A DNA stretch of 64,000 nucleotides from CADEEX01 sp964577955 (GTDB lineage: Bacteria > Acidobacteriota > Vicinamibacteria > Vicinamibacterales > CAVVIG01), in the NCBI GenBank assembly GCA_964577955.1, contig CAZOAZ010000034.1, forward strand, positions 3,586-67,585. Direction: 5' to 3'. The translations under genes and the position numbers were made by a program. Position 1 is the first letter of the stretch; each line of letters starts with the position of its first letter. Under the pieces are notes generated by a model. The model was not told the origin of the DNA. It worked only from the letters and a program-made list of their open reading frames with translations, and searched no databases. Of the stretch, positions 17,776 through 25,399 are shown one piece after another.

Positions 17776-19000
17776 AAGTTACTTCGTTCCGATAGCGATT
17801 GTTGCCGGCTGGCTCGCGGCCGTTGACGCGCAGACACCTGCAAGCAGCGTGACAGTCTTCGAAAACGCGCGCGTCATCGTCGGCGACACGCGCGCGCCGA
17901 TCGACAACGCGACGCTCGTCGTCACGGGCGCGCGGTTCACACAGGTCGGGCGGGCTGCCGACGTCCGAGTTCCGGCCGGCGCGACGCGTGTCAACCTGGC
18001 GGGCAAGACGGTCATGCCCGCGATCATCGACACCCACAACCATCTGAGTCAGACCCGCGACGCGATCGTGGACGACCTGCGGCGGCGCGCCTACTTCGGC
18101 GTTGCCGCGGCGATGAGCCTCGGGCAGGACACGTCAGACGCGCCGTTCCAGGCCCGGGCACAGACCGTCCCCGGGCTCGCGCGGATCTTTAGCGCCGGCC
18201 GCGGCATCACCGGTCCGGAGCCCGGGCGGACCACCGCGCCGTTCTGGGTCACGACGGTGGCGGAGGCGCGGAAGGCGGTGCAGGACAACGCGGCGAAGAA
18301 GGTCGACCTCATCAAGATTTGGGTCGACGACAGGAACGGCACGGTGAAGAAGCTGTCGCCGGAACTCTACGCCGCCGCGATCGACGAAGCGCACAAGCAG
18401 GGGCTCCGCGTCATCGCGCACATCTTCACGCTCGAAGACGCGAAGGGCGTGTTCCGTGCCGGCGTCGATGCCTTCGCGCACGGCGTCCGCGACAAGGACA
18501 TCGACGACGAATTCCTGGCGCTGGTGAAGCAGCGGCCGAACTTCGTCCTCGGCCCGAACCTGCCCGATCGCGGCGTCGCCGCCGACATCGAGTGGCTGCG
18601 GAAATCGCTCGCGCCGGCGGACTTCGCGACGCTGCAGCAGGGCAACACCAATCGGCCGCCGGTTCAGCAGACCTTCGGCATCCAGGCGCGCAATCTCGCC
18701 AAGATGAGCGCCGCCGGCGTCCGCATCGTCGTCGGCACCGACGGGAATACGCCGTACGCGCCACATGTGGAGATGGCGGACATGGTGGCGTCAGGGATGA
18801 CGCCGGCGCAGGTCATCGTCGCCGCGACGAGCAACGGCGCTCAGTTCCTGCGGATGACCGACACCGGAACGATCGAGGCGAATAAAAGCGCCGACTTCAT
18901 CGTGCTGGACGCCAATCCGCTCGACGACATCACCAACACGCGAAGAATCGCGTCGGTGTACCTGCGCGGCGCGGCGGTCGACCGGACGAGTTACCGCTAA
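17765..19000 (+). CDS. secreted metal-dependent amidohydrolase
   Basis: The 411-residue protein has a signal peptide (about 1-22) and the amidohydrolase-superfamily layout. Likely metal ligands are H91-x-H93 in I-I-D-T-H-N-H, H219 in V-I-A-H, H239 in F-A-H-G and D326 in G-T-D-G-N. A lysine in D-L-I-K-I-W may be the bridging residue. The C-terminal T-G-T-I-E-A-N-K-S-A-D-F-I-V-L-D is the usual closing strand pair of imidazolonepropionase-like members. It would hydrolyse an amide or cyclic amide outside the cytoplasm; the substrate is not evident. It is divergent from DUF998, with overlapping 5' ends. Confidence 0.88.
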   Translation: MPRISYFVPIAIVAGWLAAVDAQTPASSVTVFENARVIVGDTRAPIDNATLVVTGARFTQVGRAADVRVPAGATRVNLAGKTVMPAIIDTHNHLSQTRDAIVDDLRRRAYFGVAAAMSLGQDTSDAPFQARAQTVPGLARIFSAGRGITGPEPGRTTAPFWVTTVAEARKAVQDNAAKKVDLIKIWVDDRNGTVKKLSPELYAAAIDEAHKQGLRVIAHIFTLEDAKGVFRAGVDAFAHGVRDKDIDDEFLALVKQRPNFVLGPNLPDRGVAADIEWLRKSLAPADFATLQQGNTNRPPVQQTFGIQARNLAKMSAAGVRIVVGTDGNTPYAPHVEMADMVASGMTPAQVIVAATSNGAQFLRMTDTGTIEANKSADFIVLDANPLDDITNTRRIASVYLRGAAVDRTSYR

Positions 19001-19020
19001 ACAATTGATGATTGATGATT

Positions 19021-19094
19021 GATGAATGATGATTTGAATGATGATTGAGGGAGCGATCACCCAATCAATCATCATTCATCAATCATCATTCATC
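19021..19094. repeat. long inverted repeat of GATGAATGATGATT units
   Basis: The left arm (19021-19048) and right arm (19065-19094) are complementary over nearly 30 bases with one two-base slip. The loop is 16 bases. Further GATGATT copies lie just to the left (19005-19020). The right arm ends two bases before the ATG of the zinc-ribbon gene. Confidence 0.85.
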
Positions 19095-19095
19095 G

Positions 19096-19353
19096 ATGAC
19101 CAGCGCGTGCGCAATCTGTGGCAAGACCCTCGAAGGGAAGCCCGAATACTGTCCGCACTGCCACATGCGGCAGCCGGGGCCGCGCCCGCTCGCGAAGCGC
19201 GCCGCGCCGGCACGCGCGCCAGCGGTACGCCGTGCCCCTCGCGAGGCCGCCGACACGCCTCCGGTTCCGGCTGGTCAATGCCCGGCGTGCGCACACCCGA
19301 TCACCCGACAGGATCAATGGTGCCGGTGGTGTCACTGGCCAGTGAATCGCTAG
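19096..19353 (+). CDS. small double zinc-ribbon protein
   Basis: The 85-residue protein has two Cys4 sets, C-A-I-C-G ... C-P-H-C at the N-terminus and C-P-A-C ... C-R-W-C at the C-terminus. They are joined by an Arg/Ala/Pro-rich linker. Each set can hold one zinc, as in small ribbon proteins that bind nucleic acid or protein. No ribosome site is visible before the ATG; the region is the arm of a long hairpin. An in-frame ATG at 19045 would translate the hairpin and looks unreal. The paired Cys spacing is the main reason to believe the gene. Confidence 0.62.
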   Translation: MTSACAICGKTLEGKPEYCPHCHMRQPGPRPLAKRAAPARAPAVRRAPREAADTPPVPAGQCPACAHPITRQDQWCRWCHWPVNR

Positions 19354-19368
19354 TGGACAGGCCACTAG
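19350..19368. terminator. small hairpin over the zinc-ribbon stop codon
   Basis: Perfect 7-base stem (CTAGTGG / CCACTAG) with a 5-base loop that includes the TAG stop. There is no T-run after it, so termination is only possible, not shown. Confidence 0.3.
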
Positions 19369-19463
19369 TCTGATCCGCCTTCGCCAAGGCGCCGGCGAGC
19401 CGGGTGATCGGCCGCCCAGATTTCGGCGGCAGCCGCGCTCGCGAGTCGTAGAATGCGGCTGCT

Positions 19464-20666
19464 ATGTCTCCATCAGTGCTCCGCCGCCTGCCGCTCCTGC
19501 TCGCGTTGTTCCAGCCGCTCCTGATGGCGCAAACCCCGGTCGTGACCGAGGTGCCGATCGAGGAGCGCATGATCAGCCACGTCAACCGCGATCGGACCGC
19601 CACCGATATGCGTGTCGACTGGGTGCACAAGGCCGACCGTGCGTTTCCGCTCAAGCCGGCGACCGCTCCGTTCACGGTCAGCTACCGGCACAACGGAAAG
19701 ACCTACGGGCTCGACGACTACTTCCTGCACGGCGACACGCTGGCGTTTCTGATCCTCAAGGACGATCAGATCGTCTTCGAGCGCTACCTGCACAAGACGA
19801 GTGCGGCCGATCGATATCTCTCGATGTCGGTCTCGAAGTCGGTGGTCTCGGTGCTCTTCGGCGTCGCGATCGACGAAGGCAAGATCGGGAGCGTCAAGGA
19901 TCCGGTCGTGCGCTATCTGCCTTACCTCAAGGACAGCGGCTACAAGGATTGCACGCTCGAAGACATCCTGCAGATGGCCTCGGGCGTGCTCTTCAGCGAG
20001 GAGTACGACAATTCGAGCTCCGGCATCGCCGATTTGAGCCGCGCGAACCGCACCGGAACGCCGACCTTTGGCGAGTTCGCGGCGTCGCTCACGTCCGAAG
20101 TGAAGCCAGGCACCGCATTTCACTATCAGAGCGTCAACACGCAGGTGCTGGATCTCGTGCTCGAGAAGGCCACGGGCATGTCGCTCAACCAGTACGCCGA
20201 AGAGAAGTTGTGGAAGAAGATCGGCACCGAGAGCGACGCCTACTTCATCACCGGTAAGCAGCAGCCAGCCGTCGCCGCCTACGGATCCTTTTTCTCGACG
20301 CTGCGCGACTACGGGCGCTTCGGGCTGATGGCGATGCGCGGCGGACAGCTGGGCGGCGCGCGCGTCGTCTCCGAGCGTTGGATTGACGCATCGTCCACGG
20401 CGGCGTCGTTTGCCCGACCGCGGCTCGACCAGAGCAACAACAATCCGATCCGCGGCTACGGCTACCAGTGGTGGATTCCCTACGGAGAAGATCGAGATCG
20501 CGCGTTCCAGGCCGTCGGCATTCGCGGTCAGGCGATCTACGTGAATCCGGCGAAGCGGGTCGTCATCGCGCAGTTCAGCGCCTGGCCTGCCGCCAGTGCC
20601 CGCCTCGAGCACCGTGGCGAGAGCAACGCGCTCTATCAGGCGATTGTCGAGAAGCTGACGCCGTAG
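19464..20666 (+). CDS. secreted serine hydrolase, beta-lactamase / 6-aminohexanoate-hydrolase type
   Basis: The 400-residue protein has a signal peptide (about 1-22) and the class C beta-lactamase fold. The nucleophile motif is S122-V-S-K125, followed by K-S-V-V-S, and Y221-Q-S-V-N fits the second catalytic motif. The N-terminal region with Y-G-L-D-D-Y and G-D-T-L-A-F-L-I-L is like NylB-type amide/ester hydrolases rather than true beta-lactamases. It would cut an ester or small amide in the periplasm. It ends only 14 bases before qhpD, so it may be transcribed with the amine dehydrogenase operon, though no known qhp operon needs it. A related enzyme is at 35070-36569. Confidence 0.85.
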   Translation: MSPSVLRRLPLLLALFQPLLMAQTPVVTEVPIEERMISHVNRDRTATDMRVDWVHKADRAFPLKPATAPFTVSYRHNGKTYGLDDYFLHGDTLAFLILKDDQIVFERYLHKTSAADRYLSMSVSKSVVSVLFGVAIDEGKIGSVKDPVVRYLPYLKDSGYKDCTLEDILQMASGVLFSEEYDNSSSGIADLSRANRTGTPTFGEFAASLTSEVKPGTAFHYQSVNTQVLDLVLEKATGMSLNQYAEEKLWKKIGTESDAYFITGKQQPAVAAYGSFFSTLRDYGRFGLMAMRGGQLGGARVVSERWIDASSTAASFARPRLDQSNNNPIRGYGYQWWIPYGEDRDRAFQAVGIRGQAIYVNPAKRVVIAQFSAWPAASARLEHRGESNALYQAIVEKLTP

Positions 20667-20680
20667 GGTATTCTCTCGCC

Positions 20681-22129
20681 ATGATTGCCCTAGTTCTTCG
20701 GGAGTTTCATCAGTTCCAGGCCGCCGGACGGCAGTTCCTGTATCTCGTGCCGAGCGCGGCGATTTTCGAACTCGATCCCACCGCCGGCGCCGTGCTGCGC
20801 CTCCTCGGCGAAGCCTCCCGTTCTGAAGACGCGGTCGTCGATGCGCTGGCCGGCAGATTCGCCGCGGCCGCCGTCAGGGCCGCGGTGGCGGAGCTGCGCG
20901 ACGTCCGCGCCATCGGCAGCGAACATCGGCTCGAGGTCAAGGAGCCCAAGTTCCTGCCCATGGCGCCGTTCCCACTGTCGACGATGGTGCTGAACGTCAC
21001 CAATCAGTGCAACCTGGCGTGCACCTACTGCTACGAGTACGGCGAGGACAAGATTGTCGACACGGAACACGGGCAGCAGTCGAAGTTCATGTCCGAGGCG
21101 ACCGCGCAGCAGAGCGTCGAATTCCTGCTGAAGGAGTCGGCGCAGATCGCGCATCTGACGTTCTTTGGCGGCGAGACGCTGCTGAATTTCCCGGTCCTGA
21201 AATCGACCGTCGCCTACGCGCGCCGGCGCGCGGCCGAAGCCGGCAAGACCGTCGACTTCAGCCTGACGACCAACGCCACCTTGCTGCAGCCGGACATCAT
21301 CGACTTTCTCGCGGACAACGACATCGGCGTCACGATCTCGATGGATGGACCGCGCGAACTGCAGAACAAGTTTCGCGTGTTTCACAACGGCGCCGGCAGC
21401 TACGACCTGGTCGCCCCGAAGATCAAAGCGCTGCTCCGTCGTCACCGGAGCCGACCGATCGGCGCGCGCGTGACGCTGACGTCCGAGACGATCGACGTGA
21501 CGCGCATCTACCGTCATCTCACCGAGGAGTTCGGCTTCTGGGAAGTCGGCTTCGCGCCGGTGACGACCTCGCCCAACCAGCACTACGCCATTGCCGACTC
21601 GGGTTTCGATCGGATGCTCGGCCAGTTCCGCGAGCTCGCCCACGAGTTCCAGGAGCACGTGGCGGTCAACAAGCATCACGGCTTCTCGAATATCAAGGAC
21701 ACGCTCGAGGAAATTCACAAAGGCGTGAGCAAGGCGTACCCCTGCGGCGCCGGCCTGGGTTTGATGGGCGTCTCGACCGACGGAGACGTCGCCGTCTGCC
21801 ACCGCTTTGCGGGCAGCGAGCGGCACCAGCTTGGGACCGTGAAAGACGGGATCGATCGCGCGGCACAGCAGGACTTTCTCGAGCACCATCACATCGACGA
21901 CAAGACCGACTGCCACACCTGTTGGGCGCGGCCGATCTGCGCCGGCGGCTGTTACCACGAAGCGCACGTCCGCTACGGCACGACCCGGCATCCGAATCTT
22001 CACTACTGCGAATGGATCCGCGGCTGGACCGAGACCTGTCTGGAGGTCTACGGCGAGCTGGCGGTCAGGAACCCGGAATTCCTCGCGCGCTTCGATCGCG
22101 ACGAGGCGAAAGCAGAGGCCGTGCTGTGA
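20681..22129 (+). CDS. qhpD: radical SAM/SPASM maturase of quinohemoprotein amine dehydrogenase gamma subunit
   Basis: The 482-residue protein has a radical SAM site C110-N-L-A-C114-T-Y-C117 (C-x3-C-x2-C) and F-F-G-G-E-T for SAM binding. The C-terminal SPASM domain follows the canonical pattern exactly: C355-x12-G-x4-C, then C-H-T-C-x5-C-x3-C, then a last Cys in H-Y-C. This is the make-up of QhpD/PeaB, which forms the Cys-to-Asp/Glu thioether cross-links in the gamma subunit before export. The N-terminal 90 residues look like a peptide-binding wing, as in other peptide maturases. Its stop overlaps the GTG start of the gamma subunit gene, its substrate. It is the first gene of the qhp set; any promoter must lie within or before the serine hydrolase gene. 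Confidence 0.93.
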   Translation: MIALVLREFHQFQAAGRQFLYLVPSAAIFELDPTAGAVLRLLGEASRSEDAVVDALAGRFAAAAVRAAVAELRDVRAIGSEHRLEVKEPKFLPMAPFPLSTMVLNVTNQCNLACTYCYEYGEDKIVDTEHGQQSKFMSEATAQQSVEFLLKESAQIAHLTFFGGETLLNFPVLKSTVAYARRRAAEAGKTVDFSLTTNATLLQPDIIDFLADNDIGVTISMDGPRELQNKFRVFHNGAGSYDLVAPKIKALLRRHRSRPIGARVTLTSETIDVTRIYRHLTEEFGFWEVGFAPVTTSPNQHYAIADSGFDRMLGQFRELAHEFQEHVAVNKHHGFSNIKDTLEEIHKGVSKAYPCGAGLGLMGVSTDGDVAVCHRFAGSERHQLGTVKDGIDRAAQQDFLEHHHIDDKTDCHTCWARPICAGGCYHEAHVRYGTTRHPNLHYCEWIRGWTETCLEVYGELAVRNPEFLARFDRDEAKAEAVL

Positions 22130-22452
22130 CGCACCTGAAAGCGGTGAATCGGAAGGCGACACGCGTCATCGACGAAGTGCAGCGGGACGTCGTTGGACTG
22201 CAACAGCCGACCGTGCGGCCGCATATTCCGCTCGGCTGTTCGCTGGCGTTCTCCCCAGGCTGGGAAGCCGACTCCACCGGCGGGACCGCCGGACTCTGTC
22301 AGCCGGTCGAGCGCGACATCTTCGACTGTCACCTCGGCTGCTTCTGGCCGGCGCACGTGCCCGACCAGTTGAACCACGCGCCGGACTGGACGGCGAAGTG
22401 CGCGGCCGCGCAAAAAGACTGGCGCAAGCTCGATCTCGTGTTTCCGGGCTAG
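22126..22452 (+). CDS. qhpC: quinohemoprotein amine dehydrogenase gamma subunit precursor (CTQ subunit)
   Basis: This 108-residue protein starts at a GTG overlapping the qhpD stop by four bases. With an offset of 31 from the mature Paracoccus numbering, every modified residue is at the same spacing. C38-E47, C58-D64 and C72-D80 are the three thioether pairs, and C68 with W74 forms the cysteine tryptophylquinone. The first 28-31 residues form the leader that the maturase binds and the protease removes; they are not a Sec signal. The C-terminal P-D-W and D-W-R-K-L ... V-F-P also fit the family. One extra Cys (C92) is not part of the known links. The mature subunit would sit between alpha and beta in the periplasm. 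Confidence 0.93.
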   Translation: MTHLKAVNRKATRVIDEVQRDVVGLQQPTVRPHIPLGCSLAFSPGWEADSTGGTAGLCQPVERDIFDCHLGCFWPAHVPDQLNHAPDWTAKCAAAQKDWRKLDLVFPG

Positions 22453-22496
22453 GGGCTAGGGGCTAGGGGCTGGGGGCTAGGGGCTGGGGGCTGGGG
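22453..22496 (+). repeat. tandem GGGGCTA/GGGGCTG heptamers between qhpC and qhpA
   Basis: Six near-perfect heptamers fill the whole gap between the gamma stop codon and the alpha ATG. Runs of four or more G on the coding strand could form a G-quadruplex in the mRNA, and the last GGGG directly precedes the ATG. There is no normal ribosome site for qhpA apart from this G-rich stretch. Confidence 0.85.
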
Positions 22497-24248
22497 ATGA
22501 AACATCGTCATGAACTGCTGGCCGGCATGCTCGTCGCACTGGCGGCGCTGCCACTCGTCGCCGCGCAGCAGCAAGCGCCGGCCGCGCCGGGCCGCGGCAG
22601 CGCGGTCGCGGTCAACGAAGGCATTCCCGTCACCGACCCTGAAGTGATTCGGGTCTGCGGCGGCTGCCACACGCCGGACGACCAGAAGCGCATGACGCGC
22701 ATCTCATACCGGCGCGCGACGCCAGAAAACTGGGAGCTGACGATCCGCCGGATGATGTCGCTCAACAACGTCCGGATCACGCCCGAGGTCGCACGGCGGG
22801 TGATCAAATCGCTGTCGGACTCGCACGGCCTCGCACCCGAGGAAGCGCGTGCGATCATGTTCGAGGCGGAGCGTCGTCTGATCGACTTCACCTACGAGGG
22901 TGACAGCGACACGCACCAGCTGTGCAGCACCTGCCATTCGATTGGCCGCGTCATGAGCGAGCGGCGTACCCGGGACGAGTGGAACGGGCTCATCACGATG
23001 CACCGCTACTACTATCCGGGCATCGACGGCGCGTCGGGCGGCTTCCGTCGCGGTGGTCCGGGCGGCGCAGCCGCTGGAACGGCCGGTCGCGGCCGAGCGA
23101 ACACGGCGGAGAGTCAGCAGCCGGTGGACAAGGCGATCAGACATCTCGTCGACGCCTTCCCGCTGCGTTCGTCCGAATGGACGACCTGGTCGGCGGCGAT
23201 GCGAACGCCGCGGTTGGCGGGACGCTGGGCGTTGTCGGGATACGCCATCGGCAAGGGTCCGGTCTACGGACAGCTGACGATTGCCGATCGTCCGGGCATG
23301 GCTGATTCGTTCACGACTGACGGCCGGTTCACGTATTCAAAGAGCGGGGAGACAGTCTCTCGGAAGAGTCGCGCCATCGTCTATACCGGGTTCCAGTGGC
23401 GAGGGCGATCGGCGGACACCCCCGACGACCCGGGCACCTGGCGCGAGGTGGCGTTCATCGAGCGCAATCTCCAGGAAATCACCGGTCGGTGGTACACCGG
23501 CGCGTACGACGAGACCGGCATCGACGTGACGCTCCGCCGGGTGGCGAACGATCCGTTCGTCAGCGGGACCGACGTCAGCGCGCTCAGGACCGCCACCTCG
23601 TCGCAGCGCGTGCGCGTGTATGGGCTCAACCTCCCCGAGCGCCTCGCGGCCTCTGACGTCGACTTTGGCCAAGGCGTCAGGGTCGCGCGCGTCGTCAGCG
23701 CGTCCGCCGAGATGCTGGCGGTCGACGTCGACGTCGCCAGCGACGCGCGAATGGGGCCACGCGACGTGTCGGTTGCCGGCTCGACGAAGACCGCGGCGCT
23801 GGTCGTCTACAACCGGATCGATGGCCTCAAGGTCCTGCCGCAGGCTGGATTGGCGCGCGTTGGCGGCGCGGCGTTTCCGGTGAGAACCGAACAGTTCGAA
23901 GCGCGCGGCGTGAGCAACGGACCGGACGGCAAGCCGGGCACGCCCGACGATCTCGACCTGGGTCCGCTCGACGTGCGCTGGAGCCTCGAGGAGTACACCG
24001 CGACCTTCAAGGACGACGACGTCAAGTATGTCGGCGAGATCAGCCCGGCCGGCCTCTTCAAGCCGAACGTCGACGGCCCGAATCCCAACCGGTCCGGCAA
24101 TCGCAACAACATCGGCGACGTCTGGGTGGTGGCGTCGTACACGCCGCCCGGCGCCGCGGCGACCGTGAGGCCGTTACGCGGCCGCGCCCACTTGCTCGTC
24201 ACCGTGCCGTTGTACCTCGATTGGGGATCGAAAGAGGTGGGGCGATGA
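22497..24248 (+). CDS. qhpA: quinohemoprotein amine dehydrogenase alpha subunit (diheme cytochrome c)
   Basis: The 583-residue protein has a signal peptide (about 1-26) and two c-type haem sites, C54-G-G-C57-H58 and C143-S-T-C146-H147, in the N-terminal diheme domain. Three beta-rich domains follow, as in the QHNDH alpha subunit, which passes electrons from the CTQ of gamma to a soluble acceptor. The usual length in the family is a little over 500 residues; part of the excess here is a Gly/Arg/Ala-rich stretch at about 180-205 (G-G-F-R-R-G-G-P-G-G-A-A) that looks like a loop insertion. Its stop overlaps the beta subunit start (ATGA). Confidence 0.92.
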   Translation: MKHRHELLAGMLVALAALPLVAAQQQAPAAPGRGSAVAVNEGIPVTDPEVIRVCGGCHTPDDQKRMTRISYRRATPENWELTIRRMMSLNNVRITPEVARRVIKSLSDSHGLAPEEARAIMFEAERRLIDFTYEGDSDTHQLCSTCHSIGRVMSERRTRDEWNGLITMHRYYYPGIDGASGGFRRGGPGGAAAGTAGRGRANTAESQQPVDKAIRHLVDAFPLRSSEWTTWSAAMRTPRLAGRWALSGYAIGKGPVYGQLTIADRPGMADSFTTDGRFTYSKSGETVSRKSRAIVYTGFQWRGRSADTPDDPGTWREVAFIERNLQEITGRWYTGAYDETGIDVTLRRVANDPFVSGTDVSALRTATSSQRVRVYGLNLPERLAASDVDFGQGVRVARVVSASAEMLAVDVDVASDARMGPRDVSVAGSTKTAALVVYNRIDGLKVLPQAGLARVGGAAFPVRTEQFEARGVSNGPDGKPGTPDDLDLGPLDVRWSLEEYTATFKDDDVKYVGEISPAGLFKPNVDGPNPNRSGNRNNIGDVWVVASYTPPGAAATVRPLRGRAHLLVTVPLYLDWGSKEVGR

Positions 24249-25372
24249 AGCTGCCGATATTCCTCGCGGGCCTGGTCACCCTCGCCACGTCTGCCGGCAT
24301 TGCCGTCTCGGGGCAGCGCGCCACGCCGCCGCCGCTGACCGGAGGCGACGGCACCCTCTATATCGGCGGCTACCCCAACCAGATCTGGATCATCGACGAA
24401 GCGACGGAAAAGCTTGCCGGCACCATTCAGATGAAGACCGGCATCCCGCGTCGTCTGGTGCTCTCGCGCGACCGCGCGCGCATCTACAACGTCGACGCCA
24501 CGAGCGAGTACGTTGAAATCGTCGACATCGCGTCGCGGACGTCGATTGACTCGTTCAAGCTGAGCGAGGGCAACAAACGCATCCGCATCGCGTCGGTCGA
24601 ACCCGATCCGCAGCAGCGCTATCTGATGATGATCACCCGCGCGGCGACCAAGCTGCGCGATCACGTCGAAATCGCCAAGTCGGAGTTGCAGCAGTACGAT
24701 CTGGCCACACACAAGGTCGTCAGGACGATTGCCTGGCCGGACGGCGAGGAGCGCGACCAGGCGAATCTCCTGTTCTCGCCTGATGGGAAGCTGCTGTACG
24801 TGCTCGCGAATGAGATTGTGATCCTCGAGACTCAGAACTTCACGGAAGTCGATCGCTGGAATCTCTCGAACGTCGAGGAGGGCCTCGGTCAAGTGAGCGC
24901 GGCGTTTGGCGGACTGGGCGGCCTCGACACGGTCAACGACGAGCCCGGTTTTCTGACCACGACGTTGACGGTCGAGGACCCGGTGCAGCATCGGCGCATG
25001 ATGGGCGTGGCGCGGATCAATCTGGCGCAGAAGGAGCTCGACTTCTACACGATCGGACCTGCCGGCGGCGTCAGCTTCGTGCTGGGTCCGGATCGAAAGC
25101 GCGCCTACGGACTGGAATCCGCCGTTGGCCGGTATCAGTTCTGGACCTTCGACCTCGAGCGGCGCCAGGTGATCAGCCGGGCCGAGTTCGAGGGACGCCC
25201 GAGGATGCTGCTCAAAAGCAGCTCGAATGGAAAAATTCTCTATATCTACCAGGCCGGGAACACCATCGACTACTACGATGCGGCGACCTACAAATACCTG
25301 CGCACGTTCACGGTCAACGGCGACGTGACGACCGGCTTCTTCGTCGTGCCGAAGAAGACGACCGCTCGCTGA
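24245..25372 (+). CDS. qhpB: quinohemoprotein amine dehydrogenase beta subunit (seven-bladed propeller)
   Basis: The 375-residue protein has a signal peptide (about 1-24) and repeated beta-propeller blades. Examples are G-D-G-T-L-Y-I-G-G-Y-P-N, L-S-R-D-R-A-R-I-Y-N-V, F-S-P-D-G-K-L-L-Y-V-L-A-N and G-P-D-R-K-R-A-Y-G-L. This is the layout of the QHNDH beta subunit, which with gamma closes the amine pocket. It starts four bases inside the alpha gene, so the two are translationally coupled. It acts in the periplasm. Confidence 0.9.
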   Translation: MKLPIFLAGLVTLATSAGIAVSGQRATPPPLTGGDGTLYIGGYPNQIWIIDEATEKLAGTIQMKTGIPRRLVLSRDRARIYNVDATSEYVEIVDIASRTSIDSFKLSEGNKRIRIASVEPDPQQRYLMMITRAATKLRDHVEIAKSELQQYDLATHKVVRTIAWPDGEERDQANLLFSPDGKLLYVLANEIVILETQNFTEVDRWNLSNVEEGLGQVSAAFGGLGGLDTVNDEPGFLTTTLTVEDPVQHRRMMGVARINLAQKELDFYTIGPAGGVSFVLGPDRKRAYGLESAVGRYQFWTFDLERRQVISRAEFEGRPRMLLKSSSNGKILYIYQAGNTIDYYDAATYKYLRTFTVNGDVTTGFFVVPKKTTAR

Positions 25373-25399
25373 ATCGCGGCACGCGATGACGGGCACACC

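Noticed and set aside
19464..20666. Antibiotic-resistance beta-lactamase
   Set aside because: The motifs fit the broad esterase/NylB group; nothing points to beta-lactam use.
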